A DNA stretch of 28,609 nucleotides, from the NCBI GenBank assembly GCA_963204845.1, contig CAUJIL010000054.1, positions 1 through 28,609 of the forward strand, in the 5' to 3' direction. Positions 9,028-18,338 of this stretch are shown here, piece after piece. The notes beneath the pieces are model-generated. The model was not told where the DNA came from and did no database searches. It worked only from the letters and a program-made list of their open reading frames with translations. The translations under genes and the position numbers were made by a program. The stretch's first letter is position 1. Every line of letters begins with the position of its first letter. Origin of the DNA: Pseudomonadota bacterium (GTDB lineage Bacteria; Pseudomonadota; Gammaproteobacteria; Pseudomonadales; UBA5518).

Positions 9028-11829
9028 ATGACGCTCGTTTCCGCCCGCACAGCACCACGCGTCCTGCTCGCCGCCGAGGATCCGCTCGCAACGCAGCTGT
9101 TGCGCAGCCTGCTGCGCGCGCTGCCCGAACCACGGCCGGAGCTGATCACGACCGAGCCGGGCTCGGCCACCTGGAGCGCGGCGCTCACCCACTGCGACGT
9201 CTGTTTCCTTTCCTTCGCCGGCGGCGAACGCCCGCTCGCCGCCACGGTGGCGCAGATCGCTTCGATCGCGCCGGGACTGCGCGTGGTCGGCGTGCTCGGC
9301 GCGCAGGATCGCTTCGGGGACCGCGCCGAGATCGTGCAGGCGCTGCGCGCCGGTCTCGGCGAGATCGTGCTGCTCGAGGAACTGTCGCTGGCGGCGCTGC
9401 GCGAATTGATCGCGCCGCGTCGTCCGGGCCTCGCGCCGCCACCCGCCAGCGATGCCCTGCAGCTGGGAAGCACGGCCGAGCCCCCACGTCCGGCGTCCGC
9501 GCCTGCCGGCACCCTGCCCGCGGGCGCCGCAGCCACGGGCAGCTGGCGCATCACGCTGAGCGAGCAGCGCGCCGCGTTCGACGCCGCGACCCTCGAACGC
9601 CTCGGCCATGCTCCGGGAACGGTGGGCAACACGCTCGGGGACTGGAAGGCGCTGATCCATCCCGAGGACATCGACCGCCTGGTCGCCGAGGTCCACGGCG
9701 TGCTGAACGGTTCGGCGCCACCGCACCCGATCGGGTACCGGCTGCGCGCCGCGGACGGCGACTGGGTAGCGGTGGTGTCGGACGACATCGCAGTCGAGCT
9801 CGACGACCACGGCTCGCCGCGCGCGATCAGCGGCCATTTCTACGAAACCGCCGCACGGCCGGCCGCGGCCGTGGTGGCACACGTCGAGTCGCTGGCGTCA
9901 CCACCTCCGGCCACGGGTGGTGAAACGGAAGGACTGGCCGAACGGCTGGCGACGGCGGTGATGCGACTGCGCCGTGATGCCTCGGGGGTGTTCCGCGTCG
10001 TCTGGAGCAACCCGGCGGCCGGCGCGCTCGAACAACGCGAACCGGAGCTGCTGCAGGGGCTGCGGCCCGCCGAGTTCACGCCACCTTTCGACGGTTTCGA
10101 TCTCGAGGACGCGCTGGCGCGCGTGCACCAGACCGGCATCGCCGAGGCGCGCGAGGCGATGGCGCTGGGCCGCGGCGAGCAGCCGCACTGGCGCAGCTAC
10201 CGCATCACGCGACTCGACGACGGTGATGTCCTGCTCGAGTCCGCCGACATCAGCGAGCACGTCGGGCTGCGCGTCACGCGGCGCATGCAGGACGAAATGG
10301 CGCAATACCTCGTGCGCGCACTGCCGCTCAGCGCGCTGCTGGTCGACGAGCACGGGCGCGTGGTGCAGAGCGTGTCGGTTGCCGGTGGCACGCTCGGCAC
10401 CGACCCCCGGGTGCTCGAAGACCGCATGCTCGGCGAACTGCTGGGCGCCAACGCCGGCGCCGAGTGCCGGCTGCAGATCCAGAAGACACTGAACACCGGG
10501 CGCATCGCCAGCGCGGTTTACGCGGTCGAGGCCCCTGAAGGGCCCCAGTGGCTGGCCTGCCACTCGGCGGCGGTGCGCGGGCGCCCGGGCATGCCGCAAC
10601 GCGCGCTGCTGACGCTGCAGGACGTCAGCGAATCGGTGCGCGACCTGAACGAGGCGCGCCTCGCACGCGACCAGCTGCGCGCCGCGATCCGGCGCATTCC
10701 GGTGCCGTTGTTCCTGAAGGACCTCGACGGCCGCTACGTCGCGATCAACCCCGCGTTCGGCGAGCTCTACGGCGTCGAGGAGAGCATGCTGCTCGGCAAG
10801 ACGGACCTGGAGGTATTCCCCGACGAGCTCGCGATGGAATTGCACGAGGCCGACCGCCGCGTCGGCGCCGCCGGCGCTGGCGGCCCGCTGATCGAGCTGC
10901 GCGTGGCCGGCCAGGGCGAACGCCGCGGCGAGCACTGCTGGTTCGGTTTCGCGGTCGGCGAGCCCGGCCAGCCACCGACCGGCAGCGGCTGCCTGCTGGT
11001 CGCACTGGCCGCACTGCCGCTGCCGGCACGCCAGGACGCACCACTGGCGCCCGCCAGCGACGAGCAGGCGCCGCCCGGTGACCGTATCGACGACGCCACC
11101 GCGTCGGTGGTCGGGCGCGTGGAGCAGGTGCTGGTCGAAGCGGGCGACTACGCCGACGTGCTGCGCCGGCTGGAACAGCTGGCGGAGACCACGATGCACG
11201 CGCAGGCGCTGATCCACGAGGTCGCCGGCACGGCGGAGGTCTCGGCCGGCGCGCCGCTCACCGCGCTCACGCCGCTCGCGCAGAACATCGTCGACCTCGA
11301 GCGCGTGCTGCTGCCAGCGTCGGCGCGCCTCGAGAACGAATTCGCCGCCGGGCTGCCGCTGGCGCACTGCGATCCGCTGGTATTCCACCAGGTGCTGCTG
11401 CGCGGGATCCGCCACGCGCGGCGCGGACTGGCCAGCGACGGCACGCTGGCGATCCGCCTGCGCGCGGTGAACTCGCCACGCCGCGCCTGCGTGTCGTGCC
11501 GCGAGGGTTTCGAGGGCCAGCACGTCGAACTGGTGATCGAGGACAGCGGCGCGATGCTGAGCGAGCAGGACGTTCGCGCGCTGGCAGAACGCCACAGCGC
11601 CGACGCGCCGGCCGCAGGCCCGCTCGACGACCTCGCCGGGATCCACTCCCTGGTGCACGGCCAGGGCGGGCACCTGCAGATCCAGCAGAGCCTGCCGGCC
11701 GGCAATTCGCTGCACGTCTACTTCCGCGCGGCGAGCAGCGAACGCAACGGCGAGCGCGAGGGAGCGTCACGCTCGACGGTGACGCGCTTTCCGTTCGTGC
11801 GCCTGCGCGACCCGCGCAATCCATCCTGA
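9028..11829 (+). CDS. Multi-PAS protein with degenerate receiver and histidine-kinase ends
   Basis: A 933-residue soluble protein. Residues about 10-130 look like a response-regulator receiver (RVLLAAEDPLATQLL), but where the phospho-acceptor Asp is expected the sequence is CDVCFLSFAGGE. About 170-275 is a PAS fold (WKALIHPEDIDRLVAEVHG); 300-430 and 430-545 look like weaker PAS domains; 552-650 is a clear PAS (IPVPLFLKDLDGRYVAINPA). From about 780 the sequence follows a kinase ATP-binding domain (DPLVFHQVLLRGIRHARRG; later VELVIEDSGAMLSEQD), but the N-box asparagines and the glycines of DxGxG are missing, and no His-box is seen. I read it as a pseudo-kinase sensor or scaffold. A CVSC pair sits at about residue 825. 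No partner regulator gene is adjacent. The ATG at 9028 has no strong ribosome site. Confidence 0.8.
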   Translation: MTLVSARTAPRVLLAAEDPLATQLLRSLLRALPEPRPELITTEPGSATWSAALTHCDVCFLSFAGGERPLAATVAQIASIAPGLRVVGVLGAQDRFGDRAEIVQALRAGLGEIVLLEELSLAALRELIAPRRPGLAPPPASDALQLGSTAEPPRPASAPAGTLPAGAAATGSWRITLSEQRAAFDAATLERLGHAPGTVGNTLGDWKALIHPEDIDRLVAEVHGVLNGSAPPHPIGYRLRAADGDWVAVVSDDIAVELDDHGSPRAISGHFYETAARPAAAVVAHVESLASPPPATGGETEGLAERLATAVMRLRRDASGVFRVVWSNPAAGALEQREPELLQGLRPAEFTPPFDGFDLEDALARVHQTGIAEAREAMALGRGEQPHWRSYRITRLDDGDVLLESADISEHVGLRVTRRMQDEMAQYLVRALPLSALLVDEHGRVVQSVSVAGGTLGTDPRVLEDRMLGELLGANAGAECRLQIQKTLNTGRIASAVYAVEAPEGPQWLACHSAAVRGRPGMPQRALLTLQDVSESVRDLNEARLARDQLRAAIRRIPVPLFLKDLDGRYVAINPAFGELYGVEESMLLGKTDLEVFPDELAMELHEADRRVGAAGAGGPLIELRVAGQGERRGEHCWFGFAVGEPGQPPTGSGCLLVALAALPLPARQDAPLAPASDEQAPPGDRIDDATASVVGRVEQVLVEAGDYADVLRRLEQLAETTMHAQALIHEVAGTAEVSAGAPLTALTPLAQNIVDLERVLLPASARLENEFAAGLPLAHCDPLVFHQVLLRGIRHARRGLASDGTLAIRLRAVNSPRRACVSCREGFEGQHVELVIEDSGAMLSEQDVRALAERHSADAPAAGPLDDLAGIHSLVHGQGGHLQIQQSLPAGNSLHVYFRAASSERNGEREGASRSTVTRFPFVRLRDPRNPS

Positions 11830-11830
11830 T

Positions 11831-12574
11831 TCAGCCGCAGACGGGGCACTCCGCGCGCCTGGCGATGCGCAGGCGATGAAAGTCGAGCGCGAGCCCGTCG
11901 AACACCAGCAGCTCGCCGGGCACCACGCTGCCCGCGCCGCACAGCAGCTTCAGCGCCTGCAAGGCCTGCAGCACACCCATGGTGCCGACCACCGGCGCCG
12001 CGATGCCGTTGTTCGCGCAGGCGAGCGCCCCCTCGTCGCGGGCATCCGGATACAGGCACTCGTAGCAGGCCGTCCCGGGCACGCGCGGATCGAACACCGC
12101 GAGCTGGCCTTCCCAGCCGATCGCCGCCGCGCTCACCAGCGGCACCCGGTGGCGCCGCGTGGCGGCGTTGATCGCGCGTCGCGACGGTCCGTTGTCGCAG
12201 CAGTCGAGCACCAGGTCGACGTGCGGCAGCAGACGATCGAGCAGTTCCGCGTCGGCCCGGCAGACGAAGGTCTCGACGCAGACGCCGGGATTGAGGTCGC
12301 CGAGCGCGGCAGCGGCCGACTCGGTCTTGCACGCACCGATGCGTCCGCTGCCGTGGATCACCTGCCGTTGCAGGTTCGACAGTTCGACGCGATCGGCATC
12401 GACCAGCAGCAGCCGTCCCACGCCGCTGGCCGCCAGATACAGCGCGGCCGGCGAGCCCAGCCCGCCCAGGCCGACGATCAGCACGCGCGCATCGATCAGC
12501 CGCTGCTGGCCGGCGACGTCGATCGCCGGCAACAGGATATGGCGGCTGTAACGCAGCAGTTCCTCGTCGTTCAT
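11831..12574 (-). CDS. moeB: MoeB/ThiF-type sulfur-carrier adenylyltransferase
   Basis: A 247-residue E1-like enzyme that adenylates the C-terminus of a ubiquitin-like sulfur carrier, most likely MoaD in molybdopterin synthesis. It shows RYSRHILLPAIDVAGQQRL, the nucleotide loop GLGGLGSP (36-42 region), VDADRVELSNLQRQV, DCCDN, and zinc ligands in two pairs, C170/C173 (CYEC) and C243/C246 (CPVC). The length is typical of MoeB without a rhodanese extension. ThiF cannot be excluded, because the ALACANNGI segment also carries a cysteine. Its start overlaps the prmC stop by four bases; its stop is one base from the stop of the convergent PAS-protein gene. Confidence 0.9.
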   Translation of the reverse strand: MNDEELLRYSRHILLPAIDVAGQQRLIDARVLIVGLGGLGSPAALYLAASGVGRLLLVDADRVELSNLQRQVIHGSGRIGACKTESAAAALGDLNPGVCVETFVCRADAELLDRLLPHVDLVLDCCDNGPSRRAINAATRRHRVPLVSAAAIGWEGQLAVFDPRVPGTACYECLYPDARDEGALACANNGIAAPVVGTMGVLQALQALKLLCGAGSVVPGELLVFDGLALDFHRLRIARRAECPVCG

Positions 12575-13455
12575 TCTCCCGCGCTCCCGGATGGCGTAAA
12601 CGGTCCGGCGCTGCGCCCCTGCGTCACCCGCTCGTGGCCGGCCAGATCACGGCGGGTCGCGATCGCGGCGAAACCGGCCGCGGCGAACATCTCACGCAGC
12701 GCCTCGCCCTGGGCTGCCCCGTGCTCGCACAGCAGCCAGCCGCCGAGGTTCAGATGCGCCCGCGCCCGGGTGACGATCTCACGCAGCGCGTCCAGTCCGT
12801 CGACGCCCGCGACCAGCGCGTGGCGCGGCTCACGGCACACCCCCGGCGCCGCCAGGCACGGATCGTCCTCGGCGACATACGGCGGGTTCGCCACCACCAG
12901 ATCGAAGCACCGCCCCTGCAGGCCGGCGAACCAGTCGCCTGGCGCGAAGTCGACGTTGTCGAGCGCGAGCCGCTCGGCGTTGGCGCGTGCCAGGCGCAGC
13001 GCGGCCGGGTCACAGTCGACGCCGAGCACTCGCCACGCGGGGCGCTCGCTCGCGAGCGCCAGCGCGATCGCGCCACTGCCGGTACCCAGATCGAGCACCT
13101 CGGCCACGTCGGCCGCCACGCGCGCGAGCGCGAGCTCGACCAGCAGTTCGGTCTCCGGGCGCGGCACCAGCGTGCTGCCGTCGAGCACGATAGCGAGCGA
13201 CCAGAACTCCTGCCGACCCAGCAGGTACGCCACCGGTTCGCCGGCCTGGCGCCGTGCGAGCAGTGCGTGGTAGCTCGCACGCGCCGCGGCATCGACCGTT
13301 GTCTCCGGACGCGCGTAGAGCTGCGTGCGTGTCGACCCGAGCACGTGCGCGAGCAGCAGTTCGGCGTCGAGCCGCGCATCCGGCGTCGCGAGGCGCTCGC
13401 ACGCCGCGGCGAGCAGCGCGCCCACCGTTGCCGGCAGCGCCTCGGCCGCGCTCAT
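12571..13455 (-). CDS. prmC: Release factor glutamine N5-methyltransferase PrmC
   Basis: PrmC methylates the glutamine of the GGQ motif in release factors, using S-adenosylmethionine. The 294-residue protein has an N-terminal helical domain (ELLLAHVLG, then ARRQAGEPVAYLLGRQEFW), VPRPETELLVE, the SAM loop DLGTGSGAIAL (122-132) and the catalytic NPPY (190-193). The length is a little above the usual 276-280 because of a longer tail (GPFTPSGSAGE). It sits directly after prfA, its substrate's gene, with a four-base overlap, the standard arrangement in gammaproteobacteria. Confidence 0.96.
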   Translation of the reverse strand: MSAAEALPATVGALLAAACERLATPDARLDAELLLAHVLGSTRTQLYARPETTVDAAARASYHALLARRQAGEPVAYLLGRQEFWSLAIVLDGSTLVPRPETELLVELALARVAADVAEVLDLGTGSGAIALALASERPAWRVLGVDCDPAALRLARANAERLALDNVDFAPGDWFAGLQGRCFDLVVANPPYVAEDDPCLAAPGVCREPRHALVAGVDGLDALREIVTRARAHLNLGGWLLCEHGAAQGEALREMFAAAGFAAIATRRDLAGHERVTQGRSAGPFTPSGSAGE

Positions 13456-14534
13456 TCGGCCAACGCCGCGAGCTGCTCGGCCTGGTATTCGCCGAGCAGC
13501 GGATCGATCACGCAGTCGAGGTCGCCCTCGAGAATCTCGGGCAGGCGGTACAGCGTGAGGTTGATGCGATGGTCAGTGACCCGCCCCTGCGGATAGTTGT
13601 AGGTGCGGATACGCTCCGAACGGTCGCCGCTGCCCACCTGCAGCCGGCGCTCGCTGGCCTGCGCGTCGGCCTGCTGCTGCTGCGCGCTGGCAAGCAGTCG
13701 CGCCTGCAGCAGCGCCATCGCGCGCGCACGATTCTTGTGCTGCGAGCGCTCGTCCTGGCATTCGACCACGATGCCGCTCGGCAGGTGCGTGATGCGCACC
13801 GCCGAATCGGTGCGGTTCACGTGCTGCCCGCCGGCGCCCGAGGCGCGGTAGGTGTCCACGCGCAGGTCCGCCTTGTTGATCTCGATCGCCTCGATCCCGG
13901 CCACCTCGGGCAGGATCGCGACCGTGCACGCCGAGGTGTGGATGCGGCCCTGCGACTCGGTCGCCGGCACGCGCTGCACGCGGTGAGTGCCGGATTCGAA
14001 TTTCAGCCGCGAGAACACGTCGGCCCCCGACACCAGCGCGATCACTTCCTTGTAGCCACCGTGCTCGCCGGGGCGTTCGCTGATCGTCTCGAGCTGCCAG
14101 CCGCGCCGATCGGCGTAGCGCGCGTACATGCGCAACAGGTCGCCGGCGAAGATCGCCGCCTCGTCGCCGCCGGTGCCGGCGCGGACCTCGAGGAAGACGT
14201 TGCTGCCGTCGCGCGGGTCGCGTGGCAGCAGCAGCTTCTGCAGTTCGAGCTCGAGCGCCTCGCGCCGCCCGGCGCCGGCCGCGAGCTCTTCGTCGGCCAT
14301 CGCGCGCAGTTCCGGGTCGGCGTCGCCCGCGAGCGCCTGCGCGGTGTCGATATCGGCGAGTACCTGGCGGTAGCGCGTGAAGGCCTGTACCACCGCCTCG
14401 ATTTCCGCGTACTCGCGCCCCAGCGCGCGAAACCGCGTTTGGTCGGCGATGGTGTCGGCCTCGGCGAGCAGCGCAGTGAGTTCCTGGTAGCGTTCCCCGA
14501 GTCCCTCGAGCCTGCGGTACAGCGACTCTTTCAT
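13452..14534 (-). CDS. prfA: Peptide chain release factor 1
   Basis: RF1 recognises UAA and UAG in the ribosomal A site and triggers peptide release. The 360-residue protein carries the stop-codon recognition motif PAT (190-192, in RVPATESQGRIHTS) that marks RF1 rather than RF2, and the catalytic GGQ (235-237, in SGAGGQHVN), whose glutamine is the target of the neighbouring PrmC. The start MKESLYRRLEGLGERYQEL is the family norm. The ATG overlaps the hemA stop by four bases, so hemA-prfA-prmC-moeB look like one coupled operon. Confidence 0.97.
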   Translation of the reverse strand: MKESLYRRLEGLGERYQELTALLAEADTIADQTRFRALGREYAEIEAVVQAFTRYRQVLADIDTAQALAGDADPELRAMADEELAAGAGRREALELELQKLLLPRDPRDGSNVFLEVRAGTGGDEAAIFAGDLLRMYARYADRRGWQLETISERPGEHGGYKEVIALVSGADVFSRLKFESGTHRVQRVPATESQGRIHTSACTVAILPEVAGIEAIEINKADLRVDTYRASGAGGQHVNRTDSAVRITHLPSGIVVECQDERSQHKNRARAMALLQARLLASAQQQQADAQASERRLQVGSGDRSERIRTYNYPQGRVTDHRINLTLYRLPEILEGDLDCVIDPLLGEYQAEQLAALAE

Positions 14535-15820
14535 GATTCCTCGCCGCCGTCCTCGCCCGCCTGCGCGTCCAGTCCGAACAGGCGCCGGCTCCAGTCGATC
14601 AGCTCGCCGCGCCCTTCGGCTGCCGCGCGGCGCAGTTGCACCGTGGGCTCGTGCATCAGCTTGTTGGTGAGATTGCGTGCCAGCTGGGCGAGCAACTGCT
14701 CGGCGTCCGTGCCGCCACGCAGCTGGCGCAGCGCGCGCTCCAGTTCGCTGTCGCGCAGCTGTTCGCCACGCGCACGGTAGTCGCGCAACGTGCCGACCGC
14801 CTCCAGGCTGCGACAGCCGCGCCGCCACGCCTCGACGCCCGCGGCGACGATCGACGCGGCACGCTGGGCCTCGCCCTCGCGGGCGCGGCGGTTGTCGTCG
14901 ATGATCTGCTCGAGGTCGTCGACGCTGTAAAGGTACACGTCCGACAGCTCCCCGACCTGCGGCTCGATGTCACGCGGCACCGCGATGTCGACCATGAAGA
15001 TCGGTCGGTGGCGGCGCTGGCGGATCGCCTGTTCGACGGTACCCTTGCCGATGATCGGCAGCTGGCTCGCGGTGGAGCTGATCACGATGTCGGCGCGCGC
15101 CAGCGAGGCCGGGATCTCCGACAGCAGGATCGCCTCGCCCCCGAAGCGGCCCGTGACCTGCTCGGCACGCGCCAGCGTGCGATTGGCGACGATCAGGCGC
15201 GACACGCCGGCCTCGGTGAGGTGACGGGCGACCAGCTCGATCGTCTCGCCGGCGCCGATCAGCAGCGCCGTGGTCGATCCGAGGTCGGTGAAAATGTGGC
15301 GCGCCAGCTTGACGGCCGCGAACGCGACCGACACCGGATTCTCGCCGATCGCGGTCTCGCTGCGCACCTGCTTGGCGACGGCGAACACGTGGCTCAGCGC
15401 GCGCGCCAGTTCGGGCCCCACCGATCCCGCGTGCCGTGCGGTGGCGTAAGCGGACTTGATCTGGCCGAAGATCTGCGGCTCGCCGATCACCATCGAATCG
15501 AGGCCGCAGGCGACTTCGATCAGGTGGCGCACCGCATCGGCGTCGCGCAGACGGTACAGGCAACGCTCGACGTCGGCGCGGGCGACGTGGTGCGAACCGG
15601 CGAACCAGTCGACCAGCCGCTCCTCGGCGGCGAGTTCGGCGCCGGTGCTCGCAATCAGTTCGGTGCGGTTGCAGGTCGACAGGATCACGACCTCGGCCGC
15701 GCCACCGGCCGCACAGGCACGCTGCAGCGCCTCCGGCACCTGCTCGGGGGCGAAAGCGACGCGCTCGCGCACCGCGACCGGCGCGGTGGTGTGGTTCAGT
15801 CCGACGACCAGCAGGCTCAT
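14531..15820 (-). CDS. hemA: Glutamyl-tRNA reductase
   Basis: HemA reduces glutamyl-tRNA(Glu) to glutamate-1-semialdehyde with NADPH, the first committed step of C5-route tetrapyrrole synthesis. The 429-residue protein has VVGLNHTTAPVAVRE at the start, the active-site Cys50 in LSTCNRTE, the family run GLDSMVIGEPQIFGQIK, the NADPH-binding loop IGAGET and VDIAVPRDIEP. The C-terminal dimerisation helix region contains LARNLTNKLMHEP. It is first in the minus-strand operon, divergent from the TPR-lolB-ispE genes. The start at 15820 gives MSLLVVGLNH; an upstream in-frame extension has no family similarity. Confidence 0.97.
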   Translation of the reverse strand: MSLLVVGLNHTTAPVAVRERVAFAPEQVPEALQRACAAGGAAEVVILSTCNRTELIASTGAELAAEERLVDWFAGSHHVARADVERCLYRLRDADAVRHLIEVACGLDSMVIGEPQIFGQIKSAYATARHAGSVGPELARALSHVFAVAKQVRSETAIGENPVSVAFAAVKLARHIFTDLGSTTALLIGAGETIELVARHLTEAGVSRLIVANRTLARAEQVTGRFGGEAILLSEIPASLARADIVISSTASQLPIIGKGTVEQAIRQRRHRPIFMVDIAVPRDIEPQVGELSDVYLYSVDDLEQIIDDNRRAREGEAQRAASIVAAGVEAWRRGCRSLEAVGTLRDYRARGEQLRDSELERALRQLRGGTDAEQLLAQLARNLTNKLMHEPTVQLRRAAAEGRGELIDWSRRLFGLDAQAGEDGGEES

Positions 15821-15906
15821 GAATGAAAAGCTACTCCCCCGCGCGAGCGCCGCAGGCCGCGAACAGCACTCCAACGGGGCGGGACAGGGATCAGGAACGG
15901 GCGGGA

Positions 15907-15935
15907 AGTGTATCAATTCACAGGCAAATTGTGCA
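15907..15935 (-). promoter_or_regulatory. Candidate sigma70-like promoter for hemA
   Basis: Read on the minus strand, TGCACA (15935-15930) is followed after exactly 17 bases by TACACT (15912-15907). Each hexamer matches four of six consensus positions. It lies about 87 bases upstream of the hemA ATG, in the only AT-richer patch of the hemA/TPR gap. The match is modest and was found by eye. Confidence 0.35.
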
Positions 15936-15993
15936 GAATCCGGCCATGATGGCGCCTCACCAGAGCCAATCGCGCGCCGTTGCGCGCCACCCC

Positions 15994-17745
15994 ATGAGCA
16001 CGCCGACCCAGCCGCCATCGTCCCCGTTACCCGCCGTTCGCGCCTTCGCCGCCGCCCTGCTGGTCGCGGTGCTCGCCGGCTGCACCGCCAATCCGGATAC
16101 CCCGGAGCGTCCCGCGGCGCCGCCGGCTGCCGAGCCGGTCGCCGCCACGCCGGTGCCCCAGCGCCCGTTCCCGCGCGACGCGCTGTACGGACTGCTGGTC
16201 GCCGAGTTCGCGATTCGCCGCGGCGCGCTGGACCTGGCGCTGCAGAACTACCTCGAGCAGGCGCAAACCACGCGCGACGCCGGCGTCGCCGCGCGCGCCA
16301 CCCGCATGGCGCGCTACCTCGGCTCCGAGGAGACCACGCTGCAGCTGGCGCTGCTGTGGAGCGAGCTGGAGCCGCAGAACCCCGAGGCGCGGTTCACGGC
16401 CGCCACCGCGCTGGCGCGCGCCGGCCGTGCGCGCGAGGCCTTCGACCAGATGCACGCCCTGCCCGCCGCGGCCGGGCCCACCAACTTCGCGGGCATCGCC
16501 GCCAGCGCGCTCGATCTCCCGCAGCCCGATCGGGAGGCGATGCTGGTCGAACTGCAGCGGCGCGAAGACCCCAGCGCCGACGTGCTGATCGCCAGCGGCC
16601 TGCTGCTGCAGAGCCTGGAGCGCAACGACGAGGCGCTGGCCAGCGCCGAGCGCGTGCTCGCCGAGGATCCGGACCATTTCCAGGCGCTGCTGCTCAGTGC
16701 GCAGGTGCACCACAACCTCGGCGACCCGGCGGCCGGCAACGCGGCGATCGAGCGCGCGCTGCAACGCAACCCGGACGATCGTCGCCTGCGCCTGCAGTAC
16801 GCGCGACTGCTGGCGCGCTCGGACCTCGCAGCAGCCGAAGCACAGTTCCGCGTGCTGCTCGAACAGGACCCGGCCGATGCCGAGGTGCGTCTTGCGCTGG
16901 CGCTGGTATACCGCGAATCGGGGCAGTTCGACCGCATGAGCGAGGAACTGAACACGCTGCTCGCCGAGGGCAACCAGGCGAGCGCCGCGCACTTCTATCT
17001 GGCGCAGGACGCCGAGCGCCGCGAGGACAGCGAGGACGCGATCCGCCACTACCTCGAGATCCGCCCCGGCCCGACGTTCATGGCCGCCGCGACGCGTGCG
17101 GCCGAGCTGCTGATCGAGAGCCGCGGGATCGAGGAACTCGGCAATGCGTTCGTGGCGCTGCGTGAGCGCTGGAGCGCGCAGGCGCTGCCGCTCACGCTGC
17201 TCGAATCGGAACTGCGCGTCGAACAGGACGATCTGGTCGGCGCCGCGCGGCTGCTCGACGCCGCGCTTGCCGAACGCCCCGACGAGCCGGCGCTGCTGTA
17301 CGCGCGCTCGCTGGTCTCGGAGCGCCGTGGCGACGTCGCGGCGGTGGAGCGCGACCTGCGCCACATGCTGCGCCTCGACCCGCAGAACGCGTTGGCGCTG
17401 AACGCGCTCGGCTACTCGCTGGCGAACCTGACGCCGCGCCACGCGGAGGCCCTCGAACTCATCGAACGCGCGCTCGCGCTGCAGCCCGACGACCCGGCGA
17501 TCATCGACAGCATGGGCTGGGTGCTGTACCGGCTGGGCCGGCACGACGAGGCGCTGGTGCAGTTGCGCCGTGCCTTCGAGGCCTTTCCCGACCACGAGGT
17601 CGCGGCGCACCTCGGCGAAGTGCTGTGGGTGAGCGGCGCACGCGAGGAGGCACGCGAGGTCTGGCGCCAGGGGCTGCAAACCCGGCCCGACAGCCACCTG
17701 ATCCTCGACACCATGCGCCGGCTCGGCGCGCAGCCGTCGCCGTGA
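15994..17745 (+). CDS. Tetratricopeptide-repeat outer-membrane lipoprotein
   Basis: A 583-residue predicted lipoprotein. A signal peptide ends in the lipobox LAGC with Cys30; Thr at +2 predicts outer-membrane sorting. The rest is a string of helical TPR units, clearest near the C-terminus (GYSLANLTPRHAEALELI, then MGWVLYRLGRHDEALVQL and GEVLWVSGAREEAREVW). The family is the one found upstream of lolB in pseudomonads (PA4667-like, from memory); its exact role is unknown. The ATG at 15994 gives a 30-residue signal; an ATG at 15946 would add 16 residues before it. The stop overlaps the lolB GTG start, so the two are translationally coupled. Confidence 0.9.
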   Translation: MSTPTQPPSSPLPAVRAFAAALLVAVLAGCTANPDTPERPAAPPAAEPVAATPVPQRPFPRDALYGLLVAEFAIRRGALDLALQNYLEQAQTTRDAGVAARATRMARYLGSEETTLQLALLWSELEPQNPEARFTAATALARAGRAREAFDQMHALPAAAGPTNFAGIAASALDLPQPDREAMLVELQRREDPSADVLIASGLLLQSLERNDEALASAERVLAEDPDHFQALLLSAQVHHNLGDPAAGNAAIERALQRNPDDRRLRLQYARLLARSDLAAAEAQFRVLLEQDPADAEVRLALALVYRESGQFDRMSEELNTLLAEGNQASAAHFYLAQDAERREDSEDAIRHYLEIRPGPTFMAAATRAAELLIESRGIEELGNAFVALRERWSAQALPLTLLESELRVEQDDLVGAARLLDAALAERPDEPALLYARSLVSERRGDVAAVERDLRHMLRLDPQNALALNALGYSLANLTPRHAEALELIERALALQPDDPAIIDSMGWVLYRLGRHDEALVQLRRAFEAFPDHEVAAHLGEVLWVSGAREEAREVWRQGLQTRPDSHLILDTMRRLGAQPSP

Positions 17746-18338
17746 GCGCGCGCCACATCCTGCTGCTGGTGGTGACGCTCGCGCTTGCCGGTTGCGGCAT
17801 CACGCCGCGCGCCCCCGCGCCGCCGGCCGACTGGGAACGCAATGCCGCCGCGCTGGCCGCGCGCGACGACTGGACGCTGAGCGGCAAGATCGGCGTGCGC
17901 GCGCCAGCGGGCAACGGCGCGGCGACACTCGACTGGTCGCAACACGGCGAGGCGTGGCGGCTCGTGCTCGGCGGCGCGCTCGGCATGGGCCGGCTGGTGC
18001 TCGACGGCGGCACCGACGGCATCGCGTGGCGCGACGCGCGCGGGCGTGCCGGACACCACGCCGACCCCGACGCCCTGGTTGCGGAGCTCTGGGGCTGGCC
18101 ACTGCCGGTGGCGGCGCTGCGGTACTGGGTGCGCGGCATCCCGCAGCCCGGCGTCGCGGTGGAGCAGCCCGCATTCGCCACCGCGGGCCCGAGCCGCTTC
18201 GCGCAGGCGGGCTGGCGCATCGAGGCCAGCGAGCACCGCGCCGTGGACGGCCTGGCGCTGCCGACACGGCTGCGGGTGAGCGGCTACGGCGCCGTGCTGA
18301 CGCTGGTGGTTCGCGAGTGGTCGCTCGGCGAGCTGTGA
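17742..18338 (+). CDS. lolB: Outer-membrane lipoprotein receptor LolB
   Basis: LolB accepts lipoproteins from LolA in the periplasm and inserts them into the outer membrane. The 198-residue protein starts with GTG at 17742, overlapping the upstream TGA. Its signal peptide ends LALAGC with Cys18 and Gly at +2, an outer-membrane signal. The mature part has WTLSGKIGVRAPAGNGAATL, then WSQHGEAWRLVLGGALGMG, ELWGWPLPVAALRYWVRG and a closing RLRVSGYGAVLTLVVREW, matching LolB. Its own stop overlaps the ispE GTG. The position between a TPR lipoprotein gene and ispE is the classical one. Confidence 0.94.
   Translation: MSARHILLLVVTLALAGCGITPRAPAPPADWERNAAALAARDDWTLSGKIGVRAPAGNGAATLDWSQHGEAWRLVLGGALGMGRLVLDGGTDGIAWRDARGRAGHHADPDALVAELWGWPLPVAALRYWVRGIPQPGVAVEQPAFATAGPSRFAQAGWRIEASEHRAVDGLALPTRLRVSGYGAVLTLVVREWSLGEL

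Noticed and set aside
9898..11715. 605-codon minus-strand open frame inside the PAS-protein gene
   Set aside because: No family features; the plus-strand frame has clear PAS domains and a full-length reading frame.
14533..15820. hemA as a 495-residue protein starting upstream at about 16018
   Set aside because: The extension (residues before MSLLVVGLNH) has no family similarity and runs into the divergent gene's start; 429 residues is the usual length.
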